DNA from: Ruegeria arenilitoris
GTDB lineage: Bacteria; Pseudomonadota; Alphaproteobacteria; Rhodobacterales; Rhodobacteraceae
Reading direction: 5' to 3'
Length of the DNA: 64,000 nucleotides
Assembly (NCBI RefSeq): GCF_013035425.1
Contig: NZ_WQHX01000002.1
Span: 1-64,000, forward strand
Shown here piece after piece: positions 8,334-18,335 of the stretch (positions are counted from its first letter, which is position 1; the number at the start of each line of letters is the position of its first letter). The position numbers were made by a program, and so were the translations under genes. Below the pieces are notes generated by a model. The model searched no databases. It saw only the letters and a list, made by a program, of their open reading frames with translations, and had not been told where the DNA came from.

Positions 8334-9560
8334 TCACAAAACGCTATCAAGCGCCTCAAGCAACTGATCAATTTCCTGTCGCGAAGTATAGTGCGTGAAA
8401 CTTAGCCTCAACACACCCTGATCTGGGTCAACACTCATCGCCTGAAGCGGACGAACGGCATAAAAATCCCCTCCGCCAGCCATTATGCCGTGCCCTGCAA
8501 GTTCTGCGGCAACCACCTCTGCTTTCCTATTTAGCGCCAAAGCTACGGTTGGCGCGCGCCGCCCGGCATCACTCGGTCCGATCAACCTCACAGCGTTTCT
8601 GTTTTTCACTGCATCCAAAACAGGTTGCAGCAGAGAGATTTCGTGTTCGCGCATTAAATCGTGAACGAATGCTCCGCTTCCCGCCGCACTGTCTTTCGGC
8701 CCATTGTGATGATCGCAAAGTAAGTCAACATAATCCACCATTCCGGCGCTTGCGGCGATCTGAGCATGATCCGGACCGGCAGGTGTGAAGCGTTTATAAA
8801 GTATGTCACCGTTAAAATAATGGGCCTGATTGGGCAACAGATTGCCTAACGCTTGTCTAATAACCATGCAGCCTTGATGAGGGCCATAAGTTTTGTAGGC
8901 CGAAAACAAATAGATATCTGGGCCAAGCTCACCCACGTTCGGAAACCCATGCGGTGCATAGGACACTCCATCAACGCAGACGAACGCCCCAGCCGCATGA
9001 GCAATCGCGGTAATTTCGGTTACTGGATTGATTTCGCCCACAACGTTGGAACAATGCGGAAAACATACAAGACGCACACGCTCATCGAGTAGATTTTCAA
9101 GGTCTCGCGGGTTAAGCGACCCAGTCTCTGGGTCGATTTTCCATTCTCTGACTTCGACACCTTCTTCCGCCAAACGGCGCCATGGACCCGAGTTCGCCTC
9201 GTGATCTTGATTGGTGACGATAATAGCGTCACCCGCTTGCATCCATTGCCGGAAAGCTTGCGCCAGCACGTAAGTGTTTTGCGTTGTCGAGGGCCCGAAA
9301 GACAATTCATCCGTGTCCACTCCCAACACTGCCGCAAGACGCTGACGAGCTTCATCCATCTCTTCACCGCCCAATCTGCTGGCTTCGTAGGCCGAATAGG
9401 GTTGAACTTTGCGCTGCGTGTAAAAGCGAAACAGACGATCAATCACAGGCTTGCAGGTGTACGAACCACCCGCATTCTCAAAAAAAGCCTGCCCGCTGAG
9501 ACTGGGTTCCGCGAAGGCCGGAAATTGAGTCCGAACGAAGTCAATATCTAAATTGCTCAT
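8334..9560 (-). CDS. Class V aminotransferase, cysteine desulfurase-like
   Basis: A 408-aa PLP enzyme of fold type I, of the 'cysteine desulfurase-like' group related to SufS/CsdA. The motif 'FFENAGGSYTCKPVIDRL' opens the domain, 'VCVDGVSYAPHGFPNVGELGPD' carries the PLP-ring aspartate, and the Schiff-base lysine is in 'SAYKTYGPHQG' (near residue 230). The usual SufS/IscS catalytic cysteine loop is not obvious, so it may act on another substrate. I chose the start at 9560 because it has a GGAGAG Shine-Dalgarno; the frame is open further upstream. It may head the minus-strand run that continues with the photolyase. Confidence 0.8.
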   Translation of the reverse strand: MSNLDIDFVRTQFPAFAEPSLSGQAFFENAGGSYTCKPVIDRLFRFYTQRKVQPYSAYEASRLGGEEMDEARQRLAAVLGVDTDELSFGPSTTQNTYVLAQAFRQWMQAGDAIIVTNQDHEANSGPWRRLAEEGVEVREWKIDPETGSLNPRDLENLLDERVRLVCFPHCSNVVGEINPVTEITAIAHAAGAFVCVDGVSYAPHGFPNVGELGPDIYLFSAYKTYGPHQGCMVIRQALGNLLPNQAHYFNGDILYKRFTPAGPDHAQIAASAGMVDYVDLLCDHHNGPKDSAAGSGAFVHDLMREHEISLLQPVLDAVKNRNAVRLIGPSDAGRRAPTVALALNRKAEVVAAELAGHGIMAGGGDFYAVRPLQAMSVDPDQGVLRLSFTHYTSRQEIDQLLEALDSVL

Positions 9561-9664
9561 GCCTCTACTCTCCTCGGATTTGCTTCTTTGACAGACCGTA
9601 GTCAAAACAATGTGGAATGAAGGTTGTTCATTTGCGCGGGACTTTTTGCTATAAGATCAGAAGC

Positions 9665-10417
9665 TTATCCCTGAACCTTGGTGTACGTGCCCTCGCCCGC
9701 CAAAATACCTCGGAAGCCGCCAGGCTCATCAAGTCCGAATACGATCAGCGGAAGATTATTGTCTCGCGCCAGCGCTATAGCCGAAGCATCCATTACTCTC
9801 AGGCGTTTTGCGAGAACGTCGTCGTAGGTAACAGTTTTTAATCGCACAGCATCCGAGTTCGTCTTAGGATCTTTGTCGTAAACACCGTCAACGCCGTTCT
9901 TGCCCATGAAGATCGCTTCGCAGGCCATCTCATTAGCGCGCAGCGTTGCAGCAGTGTCCGTAGTGAAATAAGGGTTTCCGGTGCCTGCCGCAAAGATACA
10001 GACCCTGTTTTTCTCTAGGTGTCGCACGGCGCGACGGCGGATATACGGCTCACAGACCTCGTCCATACGAATGGCTGAAATGACGCGGGTAAAAACACCA
10101 ATGCCTTCCAGTGCAGACTGCATTGCAAGCGCGTTCATTACGGTTGCTAGCATCCCCATATAATCTGCCGTGGTTCTCTCCATCCCTTGCGCTGACCCCG
10201 ATAGACCACGAAAAATGTTGCCGCCACCGATGACCATGCAAATTTCCACGCCCAGATCGTGAACAGATTTAACTTCTTGCGCAATACGTTGGACTGTCGG
10301 GGGGTGCAGTCCAAATCCCTGATCCCCCATCAGCGCTTCGCCTGATATTTTTAGCATCACACGCCTGTACTTTGTGTTTGGGGATTCATCTGTGTCTGTT
10401 GGCGGGGAAAGGGTCAT
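9665..10417 (-). CDS. pyrH: Uridylate kinase (UMP kinase)
   Basis: A 250-aa bacterial UMP kinase of the amino-acid kinase fold; it makes UDP from UMP and ATP. Motifs: '[12 protein letters not shown]' (phosphate loop), '[10 protein letters not shown]', '[16 protein letters not shown]', '[15 protein letters not shown]' and '[12 protein letters not shown]'. The length is about ten residues above the E. coli enzyme because of an N-terminal tail. It is divergent from miaA. In most bacteria pyrH is followed by frr (ribosome recycling factor); here it is followed, after 104 bp, by an aminotransferase gene instead. Confidence 0.96.
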   Translation of the reverse strand: MTLSPPTDTDESPNTKYRRVMLKISGEALMGDQGFGLHPPTVQRIAQEVKSVHDLGVEICMVIGGGNIFRGLSGSAQGMERTTADYMGMLATVMNALAMQSALEGIGVFTRVISAIRMDEVCEPYIRRRAVRHLEKNRVCIFAAGTGNPYFTTDTAATLRANEMACEAIFMGKNGVDGVYDKDPKTNSDAVRLKTVTYDDVLAKRLRVMDASAIALARDNNLPLIVFGLDEPGGFRGILAGEGTYTKVQG

Positions 10418-10514
10418 ATTGCGCTCCGGGCTGGCACGGGTTTATTTTCCGGCGCAAAATGGAGCAAAACTTCCGCAGGTTCAATGCGGATAGTCACGAT
10501 TAAGGCGGACTTGA

Positions 10515-11408
10515 ATGGCCGATACTACCAAGAACCGGCTGTTGGAACGGCTACCCGACCTTTCGGATGACAAACCTGTCCTAATCGCCGGACCAACCGC
10601 ATCAGGAAAGTCCGAACTGGCCTTGCAAATTGCGGAATGCTTCGGCGGTGTGATCGTCAACGCGGACGCCAGTCAGGTTTACGATTGCTGGCGCATCATT
10701 TCGGCGCGTCCGTCAGAGCAAGACGAAATCAGGGCGCGGCATGCACTGTACGGCCATATCGCGTTTGACCAAGTCTACTCCACTGGCCATTGGCTACGTG
10801 AAGTCATTCCTTTGCTTTCACGCAACACGCGCCCGATCATAGTCGGGGGCACCGGCCTGTACTTTTCCGCACTTACCGAAGGGATGGCCGACATTCCCAC
10901 AACGCCACCGTCTGTAAGGGCTCGAGCGGACGAAATGGAACTCCATGAGTTGATCCATGGTATCGAAACCAAAACCTTGCAAAGGCTAGATGCTAACAAT
11001 CGCGCCCGCGTTCAGCGCGCTTGGGAGGTACAGGTCGCGACAGGTCGCTCATTGCGCGAATGGCAGGAGGAGACCCCTCCCCCGGCCTTATCACCGGATA
11101 ACGCGGTTCCGATCGTCTTTGAAACGGACAAGGCTTGGCTGAACGAACGCATCACACGCAGATTTGACCAGATGGTGCAAATGGGTGCGCTGGATGAGGT
11201 TGCTGCTATGCGCGGTAAATATGATCCGGCTCTTCCATCTTTCAAAGCCATCGGTGTGCCGGAATTGATGGCACACTTGGACGGTCTATGTTCTTTGGAG
11301 GAAGCAACCGAAAAAGCCACTGTCGCTACCCGGCAATTTGCCAAACGCCAGCGGACTTGGTTTCGCGCTCGTATGAAAACTTGGCATCGCTTCGACGTCG
11401 CCAATTAG
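10515..11408 (+). CDS. miaA: tRNA dimethylallyltransferase
   Basis: A 297-aa enzyme that adds a dimethylallyl group to A37 of tRNAs reading U-starting codons, including the tRNA-Ser of this window. The P-loop '[12 protein letters not shown]' is near residues 27-38. Family motifs '[14 protein letters not shown]' and '[13 protein letters not shown]' follow, and the C-terminal '[14 protein letters not shown]' is the conserved tRNA-binding helix. It is slightly shorter than E. coli MiaA (316 aa) but typical for alphaproteobacteria. It is divergent from pyrH across 97 bp that must hold both promoters. Confidence 0.95.
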   Translation: MADTTKNRLLERLPDLSDDKPVLIAGPTASGKSELALQIAECFGGVIVNADASQVYDCWRIISARPSEQDEIRARHALYGHIAFDQVYSTGHWLREVIPLLSRNTRPIIVGGTGLYFSALTEGMADIPTTPPSVRARADEMELHELIHGIETKTLQRLDANNRARVQRAWEVQVATGRSLREWQEETPPPALSPDNAVPIVFETDKAWLNERITRRFDQMVQMGALDEVAAMRGKYDPALPSFKAIGVPELMAHLDGLCSLEEATEKATVATRQFAKRQRTWFRARMKTWHRFDVAN

Positions 11409-11744
11409 TCAAATTTCAGTACTGAGCAATTCAGGAAAAAGAAGCAATGACAAAACATTATGGCACCTTCTTTGCCGATGATTGGTTCTTGTTCGTTCGA
11501 TCATTCAATATCCGTTTGTTCACAAATGGTTCAAACCACAGTTCGCCGACTTTCTAAACGAATGTCGTTTTTGTACTCTGGATGACGATTTCGAACATTG
11601 ACGCGAGTCGAAAACTGGTGCCGAATACCCGCATGGGGATGTACAGTATCCGAAATCAAGAACCCTTCGCTTTACGGACCGGCCCTCAAAGGGTCGCGTA
11701 ACGCATCGAACAATCAATAAAATACGTGTCACAGGGAGACATTT
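11409..11744. other. Leader region of the peptide ABC importer operon
   Basis: This 336-bp intergenic stretch must hold the promoter of the ABC transporter operon. I see no coding frame with family resemblance. A TTGACG at 11598-11603 could be a -35 element but no convincing -10 follows at the right distance. A good Shine-Dalgarno (GGGAG) is directly before the binding-protein start at 11745. The GTTC copies near 11484-11497 are not spaced as a LexA box. Confidence 0.5.
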
Positions 11745-13415
11745 ATGAGTAATCAACTATCCGCTAAGAATAAGGTGCACTGGGCGGCAGAGATGCACGC
11801 GCAAGAGTACCGCGATGGCAAACTTAGCCGTCGTGAGTTCATGGCACGCGCCACAGCGCTGGGCGTCGCGGCTCCGGCGGCTTACGGTCTGATCGGACTG
11901 AAATCGCCTGCAGCCGCGCAGGAGCCTCAGCGTGGCGGCACTATTCGCTATCAGATGGAAGTGCGCGCACTTAAAGATCCGCGTACTTATGACTGGACAC
12001 AGATCGCCACGTTTACTGCAGGTTGGCTGGAATACCTGGTCGAGTACAACAACGACGGTTCGTTCAAGCCGATGCTGCTAGAAAGCTGGGAAGCCAACGA
12101 TGACGCGACCGAATACACTTTGAATGTTCGCAAGGGCGTCAAGTGGAACAACGGAGACGATTTTACTGCAGAAGACGTCGCCAGGAATATCACGGGATGG
12201 TGCGACACAGCGCTCGAAGGTAACTCGATGGCGTCGCGTATGGCATCTTTGATTGACGAAGGGACGCAGCAAGCTGCGGACGGCGCAATCACTGTTGTCG
12301 ACAGCCACACCGTTAAGTTGAAGTGTAACGCGCCTGACATCACCATCATTCCAGGTATGGCCGACTATCCAGCAGCTATCGTTCACAGCAGCCATGATGC
12401 CAACAACATGTTGGACAACCCTGTCGGTACAGGCTTCATGATCCCAGAAAGCCACGAAGTCGGCGTAAAGGGAGTATTGGTTCGCAACGAAGGCTTCGAA
12501 TGGTGGGGCTACGAAGCGGGCAAAGGTGGTTATATCGACCGCATCGAGTTCATTGACTATGGCACTGACCCAGCAGCTTTCCTCGCTGCTTACGAAGCCG
12601 AAGAAATCGACATGAACTGGGAGTCCGTTGGCGAATTTGTCGACATCTTCGACGGCATCGGTCTGGTTCGGTCTGAAATCCCATCCGGGTTCACTATTGT
12701 TATTCGTCCGAACCAGTTGGCGGAAGACGCAAACGGCAACAAGATTTATGGCGACAAGCGTGTACGTCAGGCTCTTGCCATGGCTGTGGACAACGAAGTG
12801 TGTCTGGAACTTGGTATGTCGGGATACGGTATTCCTGCTGAAAACTGTCACGTTGGACCAATGCATCCGGAATATGACTCGGCAGTGACTCGCATCCCTT
12901 ATGACCCAGCGGGTGCAAAAGCATTGATGGACGAAGCCGGAATGGGCGATTTCGAACATGAAGTGCAGTCAATTGACGATGACTGGCGTCGCAACACGAC
13001 GGCGGCTGTCGTTGCCCAACTGAACGACGCGGGCATAAAGGCAAAGCATACAGTTCTTCCGGGATCTACCTTCTGGAATGACTGGACCAAGTATCCTTAT
13101 TCCTCGACCAACTGGAACCATCGGCCGCTTGGCACGCAGGTACTTGCTTTGGCCTACAAATCAGGTGTCGCGTGGAATGAGTCCGGTTTTGCCAATGATG
13201 AGTTTGATAAGCTCTTGGCTGAAGCAAACTCCATTGCCGACGTTGACATGCGTCGGGAAGTGATGGCCAAGCTTCAGGCCATCATGATCGATGAGGGCGT
13301 GGTCATACAACCGTATTGGCGGACGGCAATGCGCCATCACCGTGACAATATGGTTGGCGTCGAAAAACACATTGCAGACCTTCCGCAGCTGTATAAATTC
13401 GGCATCGTTTCCTAA
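11745..13415 (+). CDS. ABC importer substrate-binding protein, peptide family (SBP family 5), Tat-exported
   Basis: A 556-aa periplasmic solute-binding protein of the DppA/OppA family. The N-terminus has a twin-arginine signal ('[25 protein letters not shown]', residues about 24-48), so it is exported folded. Family 5 features include '[36 protein letters not shown]' split over residues 75-115, '[22 protein letters not shown]' (about 125-147) and '[15 protein letters not shown]'. It is the first gene of an operon with two permeases and a fused ATPase. The hairpin after it (13429-13455) probably limits read-through, which would leave more binding protein than permease. The ligand (peptide, opine, amine or sugar acid) cannot be deduced. 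Confidence 0.88.
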   Translation: MSNQLSAKNKVHWAAEMHAQEYRDGKLSRREFMARATALGVAAPAAYGLIGLKSPAAAQEPQRGGTIRYQMEVRALKDPRTYDWTQIATFTAGWLEYLVEYNNDGSFKPMLLESWEANDDATEYTLNVRKGVKWNNGDDFTAEDVARNITGWCDTALEGNSMASRMASLIDEGTQQAADGAITVVDSHTVKLKCNAPDITIIPGMADYPAAIVHSSHDANNMLDNPVGTGFMIPESHEVGVKGVLVRNEGFEWWGYEAGKGGYIDRIEFIDYGTDPAAFLAAYEAEEIDMNWESVGEFVDIFDGIGLVRSEIPSGFTIVIRPNQLAEDANGNKIYGDKRVRQALAMAVDNEVCLELGMSGYGIPAENCHVGPMHPEYDSAVTRIPYDPAGAKALMDEAGMGDFEHEVQSIDDDWRRNTTAAVVAQLNDAGIKAKHTVLPGSTFWNDWTKYPYSSTNWNHRPLGTQVLALAYKSGVAWNESGFANDEFDKLLAEANSIADVDMRREVMAKLQAIMIDEGVVIQPYWRTAMRHHRDNMVGVEKHIADLPQLYKFGIVS

Positions 13416-13428
13416 GCTGAAAAAGATA

Positions 13429-13455
13429 GGCCGCGCCAAACAGGCGCGGCCTTTT
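13429..13455 (+). terminator. Intra-operon hairpin terminator after the binding-protein gene
   Basis: GGCCGCGCC at 13429-13437 pairs perfectly with GGCGCGGCC at 13443-13451 around a 5-nt loop, followed by TTTTC. This is a classic intrinsic terminator or attenuator between the binding-protein gene and the first permease. Confidence 0.85.
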
Positions 13456-13535
13456 CGTCCTGATTGCGGCGAACATAAAAACAGCTAATCGTAAAGCCTT
13501 AAGGCATTTACGCAAGCCTACCAACAGGGGCTAAC

Positions 13536-14582
13536 ATGGGACTATTTATTCTAAGGCGCGTCGGCATCATGCTGCTGACTGCATTATGCCTAACTTTTTT
13601 GGTCTTTTTCCTTACAAACCTCTATCCGAACCTCGAAAAGCTCGCCAAAACGCAGGGCAATTTCAGAATGTCGGATGAGCAGGTCAGCAGTTACCTTGAG
13701 AAAAACGGGTACCTTCAGCCGACGCCTATCAAATATGGCGAATGGCTGGGCGTCCTTCCTTCATTCCGTCATACAAATGAAGACGGTACTGTTCAGGGTA
13801 GATGCATTCTTCCCGGTCAAGCAGCAGACGAAGCGCCTAAGTTTTGCGGTATACTTCAAGGATATTGGGGATACTCTACTGTTTTCAAAGAAGAGGTGTC
13901 GGTCGTTGTTGGCAACAGGTTGGCGTTAACCGGACGATTGATGTTTTGGGTTATGCTGTTGATGGTCCCGTCGGCGCTTATTCTGGGCATTCTTGCTGGT
14001 ATGAAAGAAGGTTCAGCAACGGACCGCACTCTGTCCACCTTCGCTATTACGACTACGGCTACACCTGAATATGTGTCAGGTGTTATCTTCATTGCGATTT
14101 TCACATCATCCGCCGTGGGTTTAAAATGGTTCAAGGGTACGGCAACTCAGGCGATGGAAAATCCGACGTTTGAGAACTTTTTCCTGCCTGTTCTAACAAT
14201 TGCGCTGTATGGAATGGGCTATATCGCCAGGATGACCCGCGCCTCGATGACCGAGGTCATGACGGCACAGTATATCCGAACAGCGCGGCTTAAGGGTGTA
14301 TCGTTTCCGAACATTGTAATGAAACACGCACTGCGTAATGCTCTTATCGCGCCTTTCACCGTCATCATGCTGCAGTTCCCATGGCTGCTGAACGGCGTGG
14401 TGATCGTCGAGACCCTTTTCAATTACAAAGGGTTTGGTTGGGCGCTGGTTCAGGCGGCGGGGAACAACGACATCCAGCTATTGCTGGCAATTTCGGTCGT
14501 GTCTGTCTTTGTGGTGCTGGTTACGCAGCTGATCTCGGATATCGGCTATGTTTACCTCAACCCACGCATCCGTATTTCATAA
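13536..14582 (+). CDS. Peptide-type ABC importer permease (DppB/OppB family)
   Basis: A 348-aa inner-membrane permease. The first membrane helix is at residues 5-28, and a hydrophilic stretch of roughly 90 residues with several Cys (about 35-125) precedes the remaining helices, longer than in E. coli DppB. The cytoplasmic coupling motif is 'YIRTARLKGVSFPNIVMKHALRNAL' spread over residues 247-271 (EAA loop), and the C-terminus 'DIGYVYLNPRIR' is typical of the family. A fair Shine-Dalgarno lies before 13536 and the gene runs 13 bp ahead of the second permease. The long insert may contact the binding protein; this is inference. Confidence 0.88.
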   Translation: MGLFILRRVGIMLLTALCLTFLVFFLTNLYPNLEKLAKTQGNFRMSDEQVSSYLEKNGYLQPTPIKYGEWLGVLPSFRHTNEDGTVQGRCILPGQAADEAPKFCGILQGYWGYSTVFKEEVSVVVGNRLALTGRLMFWVMLLMVPSALILGILAGMKEGSATDRTLSTFAITTTATPEYVSGVIFIAIFTSSAVGLKWFKGTATQAMENPTFENFFLPVLTIALYGMGYIARMTRASMTEVMTAQYIRTARLKGVSFPNIVMKHALRNALIAPFTVIMLQFPWLLNGVVIVETLFNYKGFGWALVQAAGNNDIQLLLAISVVSVFVVLVTQLISDIGYVYLNPRIRIS

Positions 14583-14595
14583 GGGAGGATAGGAC

Positions 14596-16059
14596 ATGGA
14601 ACCTCTTACCTGGACCGGCTCTATCGCCTTTCTGAACCCGCTGCTGGCCGTCGCTCTTGCTCTGATGGCTCTGTCGATTGTCGTGTGGATCCTGGCAAGC
14701 ATCATCCTGCCCGAACCACAGATGACCGTGAACCCTGATGGTACTCTGACATCAGGCTCTGGTGTACGGAACCTCATTCAATCGGTGCTGCGTTACAGCT
14801 TTTTGGCAAGCGTAGGTCTGGCGGTTGCTTATATCTTGCTGGGCATTCTGTTGGGAACCGGCGCTGGAATTATCGGAGCGATGTCGCAGCAATTTCTACC
14901 TGTCTGGCTATCGCTGATTATCCTTTATGCAATGTCTATTGCTTTCAAACGCAAGCTTGGCCTTTACGGTAAACTATTCGACAGCCCCATTGGGATGATT
15001 GGATTTGGGCTTGTTATGTTCTGGGTGTTCACCGGTATTTTTGGAGCGCTTGATCTGATCGTCACTCACGATCCATTGGCTCAGATTTCGGGAATGAAAA
15101 ACAAGGTGCCTGGAACACCGCTACCCGGCTCGGAAGAAGGTGCCTATTCCTGGTACTTGCTCGGCGGCGACAATCTGGCTCGTGATGTTTTCAGTCGCAT
15201 GGTCAAGGGTGCTTGGATCGTTGTTCAAATTGCGCCTCTGGCGACAATGTTTGCCTTCATGGTAGGGATCACGTTGGGCTTGCCTGCCGGATATTATGGT
15301 GGACGTCTTGACACGCTTTTGTCGTTTCTGGCGAACCTGATTTTGGCATTCCCGGTGATCTTGCTATTCTACTTGCTGGTCACTCCCGAGATCGTCGCAA
15401 CCGGCGTGCCGAACTATATGGCAGCCGTGCTATTCGTCTTTCCGATATTGTTCTTGGGCGTCCTGCTGAATTCGCGTTACTACACCCGCCCAAAATTCCG
15501 GACGCCTCTGTTGATCGGGGTTCTTGGTGTCGCGATCTGGCTCTACCTATCGCTAATCTCGACAGGCGGTTACATCATAAATACCGATAGCTACCGTATC
15601 TGGGGATTGCCGACCTATCTGGACCTGTTTGACATCCCCGGTGGTATTCTTGTGGTGTTTGTATCGGTTGTCTTTGTAAACTCGCCAACCGTGTTCCGTA
15701 TTGTGCGCGGCCTGGCACTGGACATCAAAACCCGAGATTACGTTGCTGCAGCTCAAACCAGGGGCGAAGGTCCTTGGTACATCATGCTGTGGGAAATTCT
15801 GCCGAATGCGCGCGGTCCGCTGATCGTCGATTTCTGTCTACGTATTGGGTACACCACCATCCTTTTAGGAACCTTGGGTTTCTTCGGTCTTGGCTTGCCA
15901 CCGGAAAGCCCGGACTGGGGCTCAACGATCAATGAGGGGCGTAAGCTTCTTTCGATTTATTTGCACCCTGCCCTTCCGCCTGCTTTGGCCCTTCTGTCAC
16001 TGGTTCTTGGCTTGAACCTTTTGGCAGACGGATTGCGAGAAGAAAGTCTGAAGGACTGA
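14596..16059 (+). CDS. Peptide-type ABC importer permease (DppC/OppC family), enlarged
   Basis: A 487-aa permease, much longer than the usual 280-300 aa. Residues 1-140 carry extra hydrophobic segments (about 8-40, 65-85, 100-115) not present in DppC. The OppC-like part begins near residue 130 ('SPIGMIGFGLVMFWVFTGIFG'). A further hydrophobic insert (about 270-350) separates the normal helices. The EAA loop is 'DYVAAAQTRGEGPWYIMLWEILPNARGPL' across residues 384-412, and the end 'GLNLLADGLREE' is canonical. A subfamily with such enlarged permeases and a fused double ATPase exists in Rhodobacterales and rhizobia, as far as I know, but its substrate is not established. Confidence 0.88.
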   Translation: MEPLTWTGSIAFLNPLLAVALALMALSIVVWILASIILPEPQMTVNPDGTLTSGSGVRNLIQSVLRYSFLASVGLAVAYILLGILLGTGAGIIGAMSQQFLPVWLSLIILYAMSIAFKRKLGLYGKLFDSPIGMIGFGLVMFWVFTGIFGALDLIVTHDPLAQISGMKNKVPGTPLPGSEEGAYSWYLLGGDNLARDVFSRMVKGAWIVVQIAPLATMFAFMVGITLGLPAGYYGGRLDTLLSFLANLILAFPVILLFYLLVTPEIVATGVPNYMAAVLFVFPILFLGVLLNSRYYTRPKFRTPLLIGVLGVAIWLYLSLISTGGYIINTDSYRIWGLPTYLDLFDIPGGILVVFVSVVFVNSPTVFRIVRGLALDIKTRDYVAAAQTRGEGPWYIMLWEILPNARGPLIVDFCLRIGYTTILLGTLGFFGLGLPPESPDWGSTINEGRKLLSIYLHPALPPALALLSLVLGLNLLADGLREESLKD

Positions 16060-16070
16060 CGTGATCAAAT

Positions 16071-16090
16071 CCGGGGGCCAGCGCCCCCGG
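16071..16090 (+). other. GC-rich perfect hairpin between permease and ATPase genes
   Basis: CCGGGGGC (16071-16078) pairs with GCCCCCGG (16083-16090) around a 4-nt loop, 11 bp after the permease stop. No T-run follows, so it may stabilise the upstream mRNA or slow transcription rather than terminate it. Confidence 0.6.
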
Positions 16091-16152
16091 GTGCATGACG
16101 TATTTTTAGCAAGATGACGGGAAAACCCCCGACTCTCGCGAGGAGATAGAAG

Positions 16153-18240
16153 ATGAACAAACTGGCGGACTACGACGGCCCAATACTAGAGATTGACAAA
16201 CTGTCCATTTCATTTTTCACCCGCCTCAGGGAAATTCCCGCAGTAATGGACTTTTCAGTCAGTGTTGAACCCGGCGAGGCTGTTGGGCTGGTCGGTGAAT
16301 CTGGTTGCGGAAAATCCACTGTCGCGTTGGGCGTGATGCAGGATCTTGGAAAGAACGGTCGCATTGTTGGCGGTTCGATCAAGTTTAAAGGCCGCGATCT
16401 GTCCGAGATGACGACAGAAGAACTGCGAGACATTCGCGGCAATGAAATAGCGATGATCTATCAGGAACCGATGGCTTCGCTTAACCCCGCGATGAAAATC
16501 GGCAAGCAGTTGATGGAAGTGCCGATGATCCACGAAGGAGTCGGTGCAGAAGAGGCTTATGCGCGGGCCTTGGAAGTGGTCACTGACGTTCGCCTGCCTG
16601 ACCCCGAGCGTATGCTGAACTCTTTCCCGCATCAGTTGTCCGGCGGACAACAGCAGCGCATCGTGATCGCGATGGCACTTATGTCTAAACCCGCCTTGTT
16701 GATCCTCGACGAACCGACGACCGCTTTGGACGTGACAGTCGAAGCGGCAGTAGTAGAACTGGTAAAAGATCTGGGCAAGAAATACGGCACCTCGATGCTT
16801 TTCATTTCGCACAACCTTGGCCTGGTGCTGGAAACCTGCGACAGGCTGTGCGTGATGTATTCAGGCGAAGCGGTCGAACGCGGATCAATCCATGACGTTT
16901 TCGACGAAATGCAGCACCCCTATACTCAGGCGCTCTTTCGGTCTATCCCTTTGCCCGGCGCTGACAAGAATTCGCGGCCGCTGGTGGCAATTCCCGGCAA
17001 CTTTCCCTTGCCGCATGAACGTCCGTCAGGATGTAACTTTGGCCCACGCTGTGACTACTTCGAAGAGGGTCGTTGCGATGCGCAGGATGTCTTAATGCAA
17101 GCTGTGCCGGGGAATGATCGCCATCACACGCGCTGTTTGAAATTCCAGGAAATCGATTGGAATGCGCCAATCGCAGCGGCGGAACAAAAAGAAAAAGGTG
17201 CCATCGGTCGTACGGTACTTAAGATGGACAACCTCAAGAAATATTACGAGGTTGCGGCAAACGCCTTGTTCGGCGGCGGTGAAAAGAAAGTAGTCAAAGC
17301 CAATGAAACGTTAAGTTTCGAGGCGCACGAATCAGAAACTCTGGCAATTGTAGGTGAGTCAGGATGTGGCAAATCAACCTTTGCTAAGGTCCTGATGGGG
17401 CTTGAGACAGCTACCGACGGACAAATTTTGCTGGATAATCGCAATATCGAAGACGTGCCCATCGAAGAACGGGACGCCAAAACCGTGGGCGAGGTTCAGA
17501 TGGTTTTCCAGAACCCGTTCGACACATTAAATCCCTCGATGACAGTTGGACGTCAGATTATTCGAGCACTGGAAATCTTTGGTGTTGGAAATTCGGAAGC
17601 CGAGCGCAAAAAACGCATGCTGGAGCTGCTGGACCTTGTTAAGCTGCCACGTGCCTTTGCGGATCGGATGCCGAGACAGTTGTCAGGTGGTCAAAAGCAA
17701 CGTGTTGGCATCGCGCGTGCCTTTGCGGGCGACGCCCGTATTGTGGTCGCTGACGAGCCGGTTTCAGCCTTGGACGTTTCGGTGCAGGCTGCGGTCACGG
17801 ATTTGTTGATGGAAATCCAGCGTGAACAAAAAACCACGCTATTGTTCATTAGCCATGACCTTTCCATTGTTCGCTACCTGAGTGACAGGGTCATGGTTAT
17901 GTATCTGGGTCACGTGGTCGAGCTGGGCACCACCGATCAAGTGTTCAGCCCCCCTTATCACCCCTACACCGAGGCCCTTCTGAGTGCGGTTCCTATTGCG
18001 GATACTTCAGTAGAAAAACAACACATCGTTTTAGAGGGCGATATCCCGTCGGCTATGAACCCCCCACCCGGCTGTCCGTTCCAAACCCGGTGCCGTTGGA
18101 AATCCGAAGTTCCGGACGGTCGTTGTGAATCCCATGTACCCCCAGTGCAAACCCTCGCTGACGGCCATCAGGTCAAATGCCATCTGGCCGAGGACATTCT
18201 GGCGCGTATGGAACCCGTCATCAAAATTGCGGCCGAATAG
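16153..18240 (+). CDS. Fused double ATPase of the peptide ABC importer (DppD-DppF type)
   Basis: A 695-aa protein that joins the two ATPase subunits of a peptide importer. The first cassette (about 10-320) has Walker A 'GLVGESGCGKSTVAL', signature 'LSGGQQQR' and Walker B 'LLILDEPTTALD'. The second (about 355-680) has Walker A 'AIVGESGCGKSTFAK', signature 'LSGGQKQR' and Walker B 'IVVADEPVSALD'. Each ends with an oligopeptide/dipeptide C-terminal region with paired cysteines ('CNFGPRCDYFEEGRCD' and 'GCPFQTRCRW'), a family trait that can hold an iron-sulfur cluster. Being the last gene of the operon, it energises the two permeases. An AGGAG Shine-Dalgarno precedes the start. Confidence 0.93.
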   Translation: MNKLADYDGPILEIDKLSISFFTRLREIPAVMDFSVSVEPGEAVGLVGESGCGKSTVALGVMQDLGKNGRIVGGSIKFKGRDLSEMTTEELRDIRGNEIAMIYQEPMASLNPAMKIGKQLMEVPMIHEGVGAEEAYARALEVVTDVRLPDPERMLNSFPHQLSGGQQQRIVIAMALMSKPALLILDEPTTALDVTVEAAVVELVKDLGKKYGTSMLFISHNLGLVLETCDRLCVMYSGEAVERGSIHDVFDEMQHPYTQALFRSIPLPGADKNSRPLVAIPGNFPLPHERPSGCNFGPRCDYFEEGRCDAQDVLMQAVPGNDRHHTRCLKFQEIDWNAPIAAAEQKEKGAIGRTVLKMDNLKKYYEVAANALFGGGEKKVVKANETLSFEAHESETLAIVGESGCGKSTFAKVLMGLETATDGQILLDNRNIEDVPIEERDAKTVGEVQMVFQNPFDTLNPSMTVGRQIIRALEIFGVGNSEAERKKRMLELLDLVKLPRAFADRMPRQLSGGQKQRVGIARAFAGDARIVVADEPVSALDVSVQAAVTDLLMEIQREQKTTLLFISHDLSIVRYLSDRVMVMYLGHVVELGTTDQVFSPPYHPYTEALLSAVPIADTSVEKQHIVLEGDIPSAMNPPPGCPFQTRCRWKSEVPDGRCESHVPPVQTLADGHQVKCHLAEDILARMEPVIKIAAE

Positions 18241-18256
18241 CGTATTTTTTGACGCA

Positions 18257-18284
18257 GAAAAGGGCTGGTTGATCAAACCAGCCC
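18257..18284 (-). terminator. Intrinsic terminator for the transglycosylase gene
   Basis: Read on the minus strand, GGGCTGGTT and AACCAGCCC (18284-18262) form a perfect 9-bp stem around a 5-nt loop and are followed by TTTTCT. It ends transcripts from the lytic transglycosylase gene and can also act as a barrier for the ABC operon on the other strand. Confidence 0.8.
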
Positions 18285-18335
18285 ACAATGCGCCTTGGGT
18301 TTGCAATTTGGTCAATCCAAACGTTGTTTGGAATT

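Noticed and set aside
11484..11497. Cluster of GTTC sequences
   Set aside because: Copies are 2 or 6 bp apart, not 7, so they do not form a LexA box.
12078..12959. Minus-strand frame of 293 codons
   Set aside because: Fully antisense to the binding-protein gene, which has intact family motifs and a signal peptide; no ribosome site.
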